A DNA stretch of 64,000 nucleotides from Opitutaceae bacterium (GTDB lineage: Bacteria > Verrucomicrobiota > Verrucomicrobiia > Opitutales > Opitutaceae). Positions 1 to 8,319 of the stretch are shown here, in pieces (the stretch's first letter is position 1; each line of letters opens with the position of its first letter). Location of the stretch: positions 17,573-81,572 of the forward strand of contig JANQSC010000003.1 of the NCBI GenBank assembly GCA_028284235.1, read 5' to 3'. A program made the position numbers and the translations under genes. The notes beneath the pieces were generated by a model that did not search any database, was not told the DNA's origin, and saw only the letters and a program-made list of their open reading frames with translations.

Positions 1-1150
1 CTACGATGCCGAGCATTTTTACGACGGGTACTCCGACAACGCGGAGTACGCTCTGAAAACCTTGGAGGCGGCGGTACGCGGCGGAGCGGATTGCCTGGCC
101 CTTTGCGATACCAATGGCGGCAAGATGGTGGGCGAATTGGCGGAGATGACCGGAGCGGTCGTTGCCCAGTTTCCGGATACGCAGGTCGGCGTGCATTGCC
201 ACAATGACGCAGGTGTCGGCGTCGCCGTGTCCCTCGCTGGCATCGAGGCGGGAGCGACGCACGTGCAGGGGACGTTTAACGGTTACGGCGAGCGAGTCGG
301 CAATGCGAACCTCACCACGATCATCCCGAATCTCGGCTTGAAGTTGGGGTACGACATGAACTGCCGCGACAATTTGGAGAATTTGCGAGACATATCGCTT
401 TTCTTGTCGGACTTGGCGAACCAGTCGCACGACAAAAAGGCTCCGTACGTGGGTCTTTCGGCGTTCACCCACAAAGGGGGAGCCCATGCGGACGCGACCA
501 AGAAGGTGAGCTACAGCTACGAGCATGTTCAGCCCGAAAAGGTAGGCAACAAGCAGCGCGTTCTTGTATCCGATATGGCGGGACGTAGCAGTTTGTTGAT
601 GAAAGCCCAGGAGCTCGGCGTAAATATCGACCGCAATTCTCCGGAGACCAAAGCGATCATCGACAAGCTCAAGGAGTTGGAGTACAGCGGGTACGAATAC
701 GAATCGGCAGACGCGTCGCTTCGGCTGCTCTTGGACAAGTTTACCGGGAAGCACAAGCCGCACTTTGAATTTGAGGGCTATCGGGTGATCGTTGAGAAAA
801 GGTCTCCGGACGCGCCGACGACGTCGGAGGCGACGATAAAAGTAAATGTCGACGGCGAGCCTCACTACACGGTCGCGGAGTCGAGCGGTCCGGTCGGCGC
901 GTTGGACAGCGCGCTGCGTCTCGCCCTTTCCAAATCGTATCCAGATCTTAAAGACTTGGAGCTGAAGGACTACAAGGTTCGGATTTTGGCGTCGCAGTCG
1001 GGGGCTAACTCCAAGACCCGCGTGCTAATCGAGTCGGCGGATGGAAGGGAAATCTGGGGCACCGTCGGAGCGAGCGACAATATCGTCGAGGCCAGTTGGC
1101 AGGCGATTCGGGACTCCGTGGAGTACAAACTGCTTCTGGACGGGGAGTAG
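1..1150 (+). CDS. cimA: Citramalate synthase, 3' part (5' end outside window)
   Basis: About 382 residues are visible and the start lies upstream of the window. The protein belongs to the HMG-CoA lyase-like/LeuA family that condenses pyruvate with acetyl-CoA to (R)-citramalate, the first step of the threonine-independent isoleucine route. The reading begins with a DAEHF-type segment, followed by the TIM-barrel signature HCHND at visible residues 65-69 and a GERVGN segment. The last 120 or so residues form a LeuA-type allosteric dimerisation domain (GYRVIVEKR onward), which suggests end-product feedback control. Isopropylmalate synthase is the nearest alternative; the AEHF and YGERVGNANL context favours the CimA subfamily. 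It ends 27 bp from the convergent cardiolipin synthase. Confidence 0.88.
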   Translation, partial: YDAEHFYDGYSDNAEYALKTLEAAVRGGADCLALCDTNGGKMVGELAEMTGAVVAQFPDTQVGVHCHNDAGVGVAVSLAGIEAGATHVQGTFNGYGERVGNANLTTIIPNLGLKLGYDMNCRDNLENLRDISLFLSDLANQSHDKKAPYVGLSAFTHKGGAHADATKKVSYSYEHVQPEKVGNKQRVLVSDMAGRSSLLMKAQELGVNIDRNSPETKAIIDKLKELEYSGYEYESADASLRLLLDKFTGKHKPHFEFEGYRVIVEKRSPDAPTTSEATIKVNVDGEPHYTVAESSGPVGALDSALRLALSKSYPDLKDLELKDYKVRILASQSGANSKTRVLIESADGREIWGTVGASDNIVEASWQAIRDSVEYKLLLDGE

Positions 1151-1177
1151 TAGAACCCTTTCGAAAGAGCGCGTTCT

Positions 1178-2569
1178 TCAAAGCAGCGGCGTAATCAGTC
1201 GGCTCATATCCTCGGCGACGGATTTCAGGAGGGGCTGTTCGTCGCGGGCGGATTCCGTGAACGGCTCTGAGCGCAGGCAGAGGGCGTCTATCCATTCGGT
1301 GATTTCGCGTACTTCTTTGTCCGAGTAGAAAAAGGCGCCGAGCTCGTAGTTTACGAAGAGACTGCGGAGATCCATGTTGGCGGATCCGGTCATGGCGATT
1401 TCGCCGTCCACGAGCAGGGCTTTCCCGTGCAGCATTCCATCGTAGTAGAGTTGGATGTCGGCGCCGGCTTCGTGAAGTTCTCTCAAGAAGTGCTTGCGGG
1501 CGAGGTCGGTGACGGGGTGGTTCGACCGCTTGGGGATGAGCAGGCGGACGCGCTTGCCGGACCGGGCTTTGACGATGAGGGAGCGTTGCAGGACCTCGTC
1601 GGGAATAAAGTAGGGAGTGACGATGGTGATCTCCTTGTCCGCCTCTTGGATGACAGAAAGAACTTTCTCGTAGAGAGGATCGTTTCGCGTGTCGGGCCCG
1701 CTGGCCATGATCTCGATGGTGCTGGCGTCTGCCCCTTTGTATTCAGGTACTGGAGCGACGTCCCTTTCTCCTTCGCTTTTTTTGCGGGTGGCGAAGGACC
1801 AATCCGCTTCGAAGATCGCCGACAGTTGGGCGACGGCGGGGCCTTCGATCAGCAAGCTGAGGTCTTTCCAGCGTTTGCGGCTGTGAGTGGGTCCCATATA
1901 CTCCTTGCCGATATTGCGTCCGCCGATGATCGCTCGGGTCGCGTCGAAAATCGCCAGTTTCCGGTGGTTGCGGAGATTGGCTTTGCCGAGCGAGAGGAAC
2001 GGGAACACGGGCATGAAGCGCTCGATGCGCCCGCCTGCTTTCTCGAGCTCCAGCATGTAGAGCGTTTTCTTCCCGAAGGAGCCGACGGCGTCGAGGAGCA
2101 GTCGCACTTCGACTCCTGCTTTCGCTTTGCGGGAAAGTTCTTTCACTATACGGCGGCCAATGGCGTCGTGGCTGAGAATGAAGGTGGTGATGGCGATCGA
2201 GGTTTTAGCCGCTTGTATTTCGTTGATGAGCGAGCGGTAGGCTTGGACGCCGGTTTGTTGCATTTCGGTCCGGTTTCCTGTGGATACGACGCCGAAAGGG
2301 GACGAGCTGAGCGTGCCGTCCTGGCTGGGTGGAGCCATGTTGAGGCGGCTTTTTTGGCGGGTGAGGCGAGAAATCTTGCGGCCTCCGAAAACGAGATAGA
2401 GGGGAACGCCGACTGGAGGGAGGAACCAAATCACGAGGAGCCAGGCGACGGTGGCGCTGGGGCGGTGTTTTTCGCGCATGAGTCGCGCGATTACTATAAA
2501 CGCCAATCCGAAACCCAAGTAGGTCCCTAGATAGGGCCAAATCGTTTCGAAGAAGGTTCCGATTTCCAT
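1178..2569 (-). CDS. cls: Cardiolipin synthase (phospholipase D family)
   Basis: A 463-residue inner-membrane enzyme that joins phosphatidyl groups to make cardiolipin. Two N-terminal membrane segments (about residues 12-30 and 41-60, separated by a short basic loop) match the ClsA layout. Two HKD catalytic motifs are visible: H202-K204-D209 (HRKLAIFD, followed by IIGGRN) and H381-K383-D388 (HGKALLVD, followed by TGSANMD). Length is normal for the family. The gene converges on cimA and starts 7 bp downstream of the stop of a 49-codon reading frame, so it may be the last gene of a transcript that begins with the gspA/gspB pair. Confidence 0.93.
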   Translation of the reverse strand: MEIGTFFETIWPYLGTYLGFGLAFIVIARLMREKHRPSATVAWLLVIWFLPPVGVPLYLVFGGRKISRLTRQKSRLNMAPPSQDGTLSSSPFGVVSTGNRTEMQQTGVQAYRSLINEIQAAKTSIAITTFILSHDAIGRRIVKELSRKAKAGVEVRLLLDAVGSFGKKTLYMLELEKAGGRIERFMPVFPFLSLGKANLRNHRKLAIFDATRAIIGGRNIGKEYMGPTHSRKRWKDLSLLIEGPAVAQLSAIFEADWSFATRKKSEGERDVAPVPEYKGADASTIEIMASGPDTRNDPLYEKVLSVIQEADKEITIVTPYFIPDEVLQRSLIVKARSGKRVRLLIPKRSNHPVTDLARKHFLRELHEAGADIQLYYDGMLHGKALLVDGEIAMTGSANMDLRSLFVNYELGAFFYSDKEVREITEWIDALCLRSEPFTESARDEQPLLKSVAEDMSRLITPLL

Positions 2570-2576
2570 GGGGATC

Positions 2577-2726
2577 TTATCGGCGGGTCGATGGCGCTGG
2601 AGGAGCGGTAGGATGGGGCGGCTCGGAGTGGTTCGCTACCTCTCGAAACTGGATCGTGGTGAACCCTTCCGAGTTGGCGCGGATTTGCAGAGGGCCAATG
2701 GGCGAAGAGTACAACGTATCCTCCAT
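2577..2726 (-). pseudogene. Short frame resembling the N-terminus of an Ogt-type methyltransferase
   Basis: A 49-codon frame starting ATG at 2726 reads MEDTLYSSPIGPLQIRANSE and then GFTTIQFREV before running into Pro/Ser-rich sequence and a TAA. The pattern SPIGxLxI...EGxTxIxF is typical of the small N-terminal domain of O6-methylguanine-DNA methyltransferases. The catalytic PCHR domain is absent, so if the resemblance is real this is a remnant. It lies between gspB (71 bp upstream) and cls (7 bp downstream) on the same strand. The same frame is open further upstream into gspB. It could instead be an unrelated small protein or chance. Confidence 0.35.
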
Positions 2727-2797
2727 GAGGGATACATCATGCGGGTCGACGCCGTTCAGTTCAATCGCTGAATTGTGTCGAATTTGACCCGCGAGTC

Positions 2798-3520
2798 CTA
2801 GAGAGGCTTCGAGTACCGGTAGCCGGAGGGCGCCTCGAAAATCAGGTTTTCGCCTTCGTTTCCGAGGAATTTGAGCCCGCGTTCATTGTCCACGATGTCG
2901 TTGAGCTTGTAGACGCGACCATTCATGAGGAGGCGCGAGTCGTCTCCGGCGGAGCGATATCCGAACACTTGCAGTTGGTCGACGAAGTCCTGGATCTTGT
3001 AGTCGTATTGCGGCTCCGGTTCGGCCGGCGGCGCGAGTTCCGTCTCGGCGTCCACGGCCAAATCTTCGACAGGCGCGTCGATGACGGGGGCGTCGACAAC
3101 GGGGGCGTCGATTATCGGCGCTTGAGACTCGGGCTCGGCGGCGACTGCCTCGACGCTTTCAGCTGCGGCAGCGGAATCGCTCTCGATTTCCTCCAGGATA
3201 CGCACGGTCTGCGTTAGAGGAGATCCTCTCGATGCGAGGGATGGGCTTTGTTCGTTTTGGGCGACTACCGGTGTGGAGTCGAGCTGGCTCAAGTAGGATT
3301 TGCCAAAATAGACGAAGGCGCCGCCGAGGAGCAGAAGCACGAGGCCAACTCCGGAAAACCCGATGAGCAGACTCAAGCTGCGATTGCCTTTGCGGGTCGA
3401 GGGGGAGAGCCCGTTCCCGGCGTTTGCCGTGTCGTAGACAGGGATTTCGGGAGACGAGTCTCGGAGGTTGAGGCTTCGTCTTTGCTGCTCTTTTTTAAGG
3501 GCCTGGTTGATGAGGCTCAT
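2798..3520 (-). CDS. gspB: GspB-like type II secretion/pilus assembly protein
   Basis: A 240-residue bitopic protein. It opens with the MSLINQALKKEQQRR cytoplasmic motif characteristic of GspB/ExeB-type proteins, has one membrane segment at about residues 50-72, a long Ala/Pro/Asp-rich periplasmic linker with near-repeats of the form DAPVxDAPV (about 137-155), and a compact C-terminal domain (about 170-240) containing GYRSAGDDSRLLMNGRVY, the usual T2SSB-type fold. In known systems GspB works with the ATPase GspA to help a secretin multimer pass the peptidoglycan. It follows the GspA-like ATPase gene by 139 bp on the same strand. The family assignment is strong; which secretin it serves is inference. 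Confidence 0.82.
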   Translation of the reverse strand: MSLINQALKKEQQRRSLNLRDSSPEIPVYDTANAGNGLSPSTRKGNRSLSLLIGFSGVGLVLLLLGGAFVYFGKSYLSQLDSTPVVAQNEQSPSLASRGSPLTQTVRILEEIESDSAAAAESVEAVAAEPESQAPIIDAPVVDAPVIDAPVEDLAVDAETELAPPAEPEPQYDYKIQDFVDQLQVFGYRSAGDDSRLLMNGRVYKLNDIVDNERGLKFLGNEGENLIFEAPSGYRYSKPL

Positions 3521-3659
3521 AGTCGGTATGCGGGTTCGTTGCTACGGATGTACAAATCCGTGGTACTAACAACGGCTGGATTGCCGGGGAATTAAGGACC
3601 ACTTTACCAGGAAACGCCCGATCACGAATCAAGCGTTTACGACTTTTTGACCGCCAGGC

Positions 3660-4478
3660 CTACCCAAACTCGAGCGAGCTGATTTCTTTGAGAGCGGTGC
3701 GCACGTCCTTGACCTTGACCACTTCCGAGCTGCGGATGTAGGCGGAAAGGAGGGACTTGTCGCAGATATTGTTGATGATCCGCGGGACGCCGCGCGACTT
3801 CCAATGAATCCAGCGGACTGCCCAGCTGGTGAAGAAGGGGATGCCTTGCCCCCCCGCCATGGCGATTCGGTGGTGGATGTACTGCTCGACTTGGTAGCGA
3901 TTCAGTGGGACGAGCTCGGTGTGGACGAGGATGCGCTGGCGCAACTGGCGGAGTCGCTTCTCCCCTAGGATGCGTTTGAATTCCGGCTGCCCCATTAGGA
4001 TGATCTGCAGGAGCTTCTGTTTGTCCGTCTCGAGATTGGAGAGGAGGCGGAGCTGCTCGAGCAGGTCGAAGGTCAAATTCTGAGCTTCGTCGATGATGAG
4101 CAGGATGTCTTTTCCTCGCTGGATGCGGTCGAGAAGGACGTCGTTCACTTGCTTGACGAGGCCGCTTCGGCTGCGGCTGGATCCTTCTTCGCCCAGTTCG
4201 GACAGGATGGTTTTGAGCAGCTGTGTTTCCGTGATGCGGGGGTTGAGGATCAGAGCGCTTTCGTACTTCTCCTCGTCGATCTCGTTAATGAAATGACGAC
4301 AAAGCGTGGTCTTTCCGCATCCTACTTCGCCGGTCAACACGATGAACCCCTTTTTTTCCGCTATGCCGTACTTCAGGTGCTGGAGGGCCTCCTGGTGCGT
4401 CGGGCTCAGATAGAGGAAGTTAGGATCGGGGGTGATGTTGAACGGCATCTCTTTGAGGCCGTAGAAACTCTGATACAT
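3660..4478 (-). CDS. gspA: GspA/ExeA-MshM-like AAA ATPase
   Basis: A 272-residue P-loop ATPase. The start was placed at ATG 4478 because the protein then opens MYQSFYGLKEMPFNITPDP, the standard beginning of ExeA/GspA/MshM proteins; an in-frame TTG 39 bases upstream is possible. Walker A is TGEVGCGKTT (residues 49-58) and Walker B is LLIIDEAQN (D130-E131). Unlike full-length ExeA it stops after the ATPase domain, with no membrane segment or peptidoglycan-binding domain, which is closer to MshM. Its likely role is energising envelope assembly of a secretin or pilus machine together with the downstream GspB-like protein. It is divergent from ftsB, with 91 bp between the starts. Confidence 0.85.
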   Translation of the reverse strand: MYQSFYGLKEMPFNITPDPNFLYLSPTHQEALQHLKYGIAEKKGFIVLTGEVGCGKTTLCRHFINEIDEEKYESALILNPRITETQLLKTILSELGEEGSSRSRSGLVKQVNDVLLDRIQRGKDILLIIDEAQNLTFDLLEQLRLLSNLETDKQKLLQIILMGQPEFKRILGEKRLRQLRQRILVHTELVPLNRYQVEQYIHHRIAMAGGQGIPFFTSWAVRWIHWKSRGVPRIINNICDKSLLSAYIRSSEVVKVKDVRTALKEISSLEFG

Positions 4479-4569
4479 GTGGGGTAAATTTTTTTCTAAA
4501 TTGAGATCAACCTGCAATTATATTTTTGCAAATGGGCAAAGGTTTAAGCGTATTTAGCGTTTGTCTGGA

Positions 4570-4860
4570 ATGAAAACGACCCGTTTAATGAATTTGCTCT
4601 TCCTGATCGCCTTTCTTGTCGCGGGAGTTTTGGGGGGATCGTACGCTTGGAAGCGCTACCAGACTTTGGAAGCGACGCGCGGGGCGGAGGCGGAGGCCTT
4701 GGCCCAACTCGCGGAGCTTCAAGAAAGGACCGACTCGAAGCGAAAATCGATCCGTTTGATGAAACAGGATCCTGAATACGTCGAACGGATGATTCGGCAG
4801 AAATTGAACTACGCGAAGCCGGAGGAAATCGTATTCAAATTCGAATTCGACGAGTCTTAA
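4570..4860 (+). CDS. ftsB: FtsB/DivIC-like septum formation initiator
   Basis: A 96-residue bitopic cell-division protein, read from ATG 4570 (a TTG nine bases upstream is the only alternative). It has a membrane anchor at about residues 8-26, a coiled-coil stretch of about 28-62 (ALAQLAELQERTDSKRKS), and the FtsB-type tail DPEYVERMIRQKLNYAKPEE. In bacteria FtsB joins FtsL and FtsQ in the divisome and activates septal peptidoglycan synthesis. The downstream gene, a UDP-sugar pyrophosphorylase, follows by 60 bp on the same strand, so the pair may be co-transcribed. Confidence 0.8.
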   Translation: MKTTRLMNLLFLIAFLVAGVLGGSYAWKRYQTLEATRGAEAEALAQLAELQERTDSKRKSIRLMKQDPEYVERMIRQKLNYAKPEEIVFKFEFDES

Positions 4861-4920
4861 TCGCGCCTGGAATTGTTTCGATAGTTATGGCGTCGCGCAT
4901 GGCGAGGCCGCTTTGAGTTT

Positions 4921-6360
4921 ATGGATGATCAAAACGAATTTGCTAAAGCGAAAGAGCGTTTCGAGCGTTTCGGTCAAGGGCATGTGTTCCAGTTTTGGGA
5001 TACGCTCGACGAAGGAGAAAAGTCGAACCTGCTGGAGCAAGCGGGAGAGATTGACCTGGCGGAGCTTGAAGGGCTCGTTTCTTCACTCGTCAAAAGCGAA
5101 GGAGCGCATTCGGAAACTGACTACGATGCGTTGAAACCCGCCCCTTATGAACCTCTGCCGAACGATATCGAAACGGATCCGCGCTGGCAGGAGGCGAAAG
5201 CCGCAGGCGAATCGGCCCTGAGGGCTGGGCGCGTGGCCGCGTTCACGGTCGCCGGCGGCCAAGGGACGCGCTTGGGCTATGACGGTCCGAAAGGCACGTT
5301 CCCGATCTCCCCGATCCAGAACAAGACCTTGTTTCAGTTGTTCGCTGAAAAAGTGAAGGCGGCCCGCGTTCGTTACGATTGCGACATCCCCTGGTATATC
5401 ATGACCAGCCAGGCGAATCACGAGGCGACGGAGCGGTTTTTCCGGGAAAACGACTTTTTTGGACTAGGGGCGAGTCGTGTGAGTTTTTTCCGGCAGGGAC
5501 GCATGCCGGCCGTGGATTTCGACGGGAAAATCCTGCTGGAGTCGAAGGGGAGCATTGCGATGAGCCCGGACGGGCACGGCGGGGCGCTTCGAGCGCTGGA
5601 GCGCAGCGGGGCCTTGTCGGAAATGGAGTCGCGCGGCATCGACCTGTTGAGCTATTTCCAAGTGGACAATCCGCATGTGCAGGTGGTGGACCCGTATTTC
5701 ATCGGTTTCCACGTCCTTTCGGGGTCGTCGATGTCTAGCAAGATGCTCCCGAAAGCGTACGAGAAGGAGAAGCTGGGCCATTTTTGTATCGCGGGGGACC
5801 ACCTGGAAGTGGTCGAGTACAGTGACATGCCGGACGAGTTGACCGCCCTGCGCGACGACTCTGGGAAGTTAACGTTTATCGCGGGAAGCGTCGCGATTCA
5901 CACTGTATCGGTAGGCTTCATACGCGAGCTGACAAGCGAGGGAAGTTCGTTGTCGTTGCCATTTCACAAAGCGGTGAAAAAGATCGCCCACGTGGATTCG
6001 GAAGGGACGGGCGTGAAGCCGGGAGAGCCCAATGGAGTGAAGTTCGAGCTGTTCGTTTTCGACGCCTTGCCATTCGCGGGTCGCCCGACGATTGTTGAAA
6101 CGACGCGACTGGGTGATTTCAGCCCGGTGAAAAACGCGGAAGGCGTGGATTCCGAGGCGAGCTGCCGGGCGGACCAGCAGCGGCTCTTCGCGGATTGGCT
6201 GGCCGATGTTGGCGTGAACGTGGATCGCGACGCGGATGGCGTGCCCGTCGTTCCGGTCGAGATATCACCACTATTTGGTTACAGTTTGGAGAGTTTTCGA
6301 GAGTCCTGGGGGAAGGGGTCGCGCGAGCTCGATTTGTCTCGTCCCGTCTATATCGAGTGA
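4921..6360 (+). CDS. UDP-N-acetylhexosamine pyrophosphorylase-like nucleotidyltransferase (UDPGP type 1 family)
   Basis: A 479-residue nucleotidyltransferase of the eukaryotic UAP1/UGP family, which uses UTP and a sugar-1-phosphate to make a UDP-sugar. The uridine-binding loop VAGGQGTRLGYDGPKG lies at residues 110-125. Further family marks are MTSQANHEATERFF, HGGALRALERSG, the QVDNP segment and NGVKFELFVFD. The length fits UAP1-like bacterial members. The substrate is probably GlcNAc-1-P or GalNAc-1-P, but glucose-1-P cannot be excluded from sequence alone. This family is patchily distributed in bacteria beside the unrelated GlmU; whether glmU exists elsewhere in this genome cannot be seen. 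Confidence 0.82.
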   Translation: MDDQNEFAKAKERFERFGQGHVFQFWDTLDEGEKSNLLEQAGEIDLAELEGLVSSLVKSEGAHSETDYDALKPAPYEPLPNDIETDPRWQEAKAAGESALRAGRVAAFTVAGGQGTRLGYDGPKGTFPISPIQNKTLFQLFAEKVKAARVRYDCDIPWYIMTSQANHEATERFFRENDFFGLGASRVSFFRQGRMPAVDFDGKILLESKGSIAMSPDGHGGALRALERSGALSEMESRGIDLLSYFQVDNPHVQVVDPYFIGFHVLSGSSMSSKMLPKAYEKEKLGHFCIAGDHLEVVEYSDMPDELTALRDDSGKLTFIAGSVAIHTVSVGFIRELTSEGSSLSLPFHKAVKKIAHVDSEGTGVKPGEPNGVKFELFVFDALPFAGRPTIVETTRLGDFSPVKNAEGVDSEASCRADQQRLFADWLADVGVNVDRDADGVPVVPVEISPLFGYSLESFRESWGKGSRELDLSRPVYIE

Positions 6361-6485
6361 CCGCGTTGTCGGGACAGGCCAAATTCACCGGAGTTTAGCA
6401 AAATCACGTTGTTAGATACTTGCCCTTGACTTGTAAATCGGAACCCTGATGTAGGGGGTGTTCGGGGGACTTCGATTTGGCGACG

Positions 6486-8075
6486 ATGGATTTGAAATCA
6501 GTTAAGACGCTTGTTGTGGAGTCGGACACCTCCCGTTGCAAACGGGTCGCCGCAATGCTTGAGGAGTCGGCCGAAATGCCGACGACCTGCGTCGTAGCCC
6601 ATTCACTGTCGACCGCCAAGAGCGCGATACGAAAACAGTCGATAGATATCGTCGTTTCGGGACTGGAGCTTTCAGATGCCCGCGGCCTCGACGCGTTGGT
6701 GGCTTTGAACCCGCAGCGCGAGCGGATCCCGGTCATCGCGTTGGCGGAAGGCAACGAGCCGGACATCGTATTGGACGCGGCGCGGAGTCTCTCCGACGAT
6801 TGCTTGTTTTGGGAAGACTTGAAGGGTGAGGAGCTGGTCCAGTCGGTGGCGTTCGCCTTGGAACGCCAGGAGTTGCTGCGCGAGCTCCAGGACTCGAAAA
6901 CCGAGGAGAGTCCCAACGCGCTTGAGTCGTCGTATCGCAGCATTGTGGACGCGATCGACGAAGCAGTATTCGTAGTCTCCCGAGACTCGGGCGCGCTCTT
7001 GTACGCGAACGCGACTGCCCAGCGTTGGTTCGGGGGCAAAATTGGAGAAGTGCTCGAAGACGCGCTGGAATACGATTTGCTCGAGGTGGACGAGGTTGAA
7101 ATGGAAATCTCGATACGGAACGCCCCTCTTCCACGAGCGGCGTTGCGTTCTCTGTCTGTTAACTGGGGCGACGAGGAGGAAGCCTGCATGATCTCTATGC
7201 GAGACATCTCCAAGCAGAAACGAGCGGAGGAAGCGTTCTTGGCTAGCCAACGGCGGTTGAACTACAGTATTCGAGGGGCGGGGTTTTGGTCCTGGAATTT
7301 AACGCTCAATCGCATCTCGTTCGCGCGATCCTTCAGAGGTGTACTGGGATTTGACCCGGGCGCCTTTCCGAACTCTGTTTCCGCATTGGAAAACGCGTTG
7401 CATCCCGAGGATCGCGATCGTGTTTTGGAAGCGTTTCGCGAATGGAGAAAATCGCCTCAAGAGGAATTCGAAGTTAAGTTTCGGATACAGTGTTTTGACG
7501 GTCTCTACGTGCACGTCTTGTCGCGAGGGGGGCGTGTCGCTCGCGAAGGCTCGCAGGAAATCGTATTTGCGGGATCGCTCGTTCGCACGAGCGAGGTTCG
7601 AGAAGAATACGAATCGCAGTCAATTGAGAAATCGGAGCTCGAATCGATCGACGAGGAGGTCAGTTGCGTGGAGACGGAGACGAGCGCAGCGCCCGCCTGC
7701 GCGTTGATCGTTGACGATGAAGAAGTGTTGCGAAAGGCGCTGGATTCAATCGTCCGTTCTCATGGATTGGAGACGATCGTAGCGGGCGATGGCGCGGAGG
7801 GGATCGAGTTGTACGAAGCGAATCGCGCCGACTTGAAGCTCGTGATTTTGGATGTCAACATGCCGCGCGTCGATGGGATCAAGGTGTTCGAGCGGATTCG
7901 CGGGAGCGGAGACGCGGTCCCGATTATCATGACGAGCGGCAATGACGACAAACACGCCCTGCCGTTTACGGAAGGCGAGCGGGACAACTGCGCGTTTCTC
8001 CTAAAACCGTTTGGATTGGCGGACGTGAAGAAGATCGTGAAGGGAATGATCGACAAGCCGGTGGCGGCCGGGTGA
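6486..8075 (+). CDS. PAS-containing response regulator with two receiver-like domains
   Basis: 529 residues from ATG 6486 (a TTG at 6477 is in frame). The order is: degenerate receiver-like domain (about 1-125), PAS domain (about 145-245, FVVSRDSGALLYANATAQRW), second PAS/PAC-type domain (about 250-370, FWSWNLTLNRI and LHPEDRDRV), acidic linker, and C-terminal receiver domain (about 400-525). The C-terminal receiver has phospho-acceptor D456 (LDVNMPRVDG), T/S 483-484 (MTSG) and K507 (LLKPFG). In the N-terminal domain the acceptor position reads VVSGLEL, so Asp appears replaced. There is no histidine kinase or DNA-binding domain, so it probably receives phosphate from an unlinked kinase and acts through protein contacts. 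The partner and signal are unknown. Confidence 0.8.
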   Translation: MDLKSVKTLVVESDTSRCKRVAAMLEESAEMPTTCVVAHSLSTAKSAIRKQSIDIVVSGLELSDARGLDALVALNPQRERIPVIALAEGNEPDIVLDAARSLSDDCLFWEDLKGEELVQSVAFALERQELLRELQDSKTEESPNALESSYRSIVDAIDEAVFVVSRDSGALLYANATAQRWFGGKIGEVLEDALEYDLLEVDEVEMEISIRNAPLPRAALRSLSVNWGDEEEACMISMRDISKQKRAEEAFLASQRRLNYSIRGAGFWSWNLTLNRISFARSFRGVLGFDPGAFPNSVSALENALHPEDRDRVLEAFREWRKSPQEEFEVKFRIQCFDGLYVHVLSRGGRVAREGSQEIVFAGSLVRTSEVREEYESQSIEKSELESIDEEVSCVETETSAAPACALIVDDEEVLRKALDSIVRSHGLETIVAGDGAEGIELYEANRADLKLVILDVNMPRVDGIKVFERIRGSGDAVPIIMTSGNDDKHALPFTEGERDNCAFLLKPFGLADVKKIVKGMIDKPVAAG

Positions 8076-8116
8076 GGGATTGTTTTTTGGTTTTCTGTCA
8101 CCGCTGTCGCTAGGAT

Positions 8117-8133
8117 GCCCCTCGTTGAGGGGC
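8117..8133. other. Short perfect hairpin after the PAS/receiver gene
   Basis: GCCCCTC, GTT, GAGGGGC forms a 7-bp stem with a 3-base loop 42 bp past the upstream stop. It lacks a T-run, so it is at best a weak terminator or an RNA-stabilising hairpin. Confidence 0.4.
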
Positions 8134-8187
8134 AAATAGGATGTCTCCTGCGTCGACATATAAGGTTTCTCCGACCATCTTTAGGAT

Positions 8188-8265
8188 CGTAGGGCCAGCG
8201 CTTGCGCTGTGCCGCGTGTGACGCTCGTTTAGCCTACGCGGCGCGGCGCAAGCGCCGGCCCTACG
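8188..8265. repeat. Inverted repeat, 20-bp arms
   Basis: Left arm CGTAGGGCCAGCGCTTGCGC (8188-8207) and right arm (8246-8265) are complementary over 20 bases with one mismatch, separated by 38 GC-rich bases. It lies in the 244-bp gap between two convergent genes. Architecture and GC content resemble REP-type dispersed palindromes; no second full copy was found in this window. Confidence 0.7.
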
Positions 8266-8319
8266 TGCGCGTCGAATTTTCTTCGCTTTACCAGTCAGGC
8301 AAAGCGATTGCGTGCGTCT

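Noticed and set aside
1427..2530. 367-codon plus-strand frame over cls
   Set aside because: Antisense to the two HKD motifs of cardiolipin synthase.
2568..2771. 67-codon plus-strand frame opposite the gspB-cls interval
   Set aside because: No ribosome binding site, no family resemblance, and it is antisense to the Ogt-like reading.
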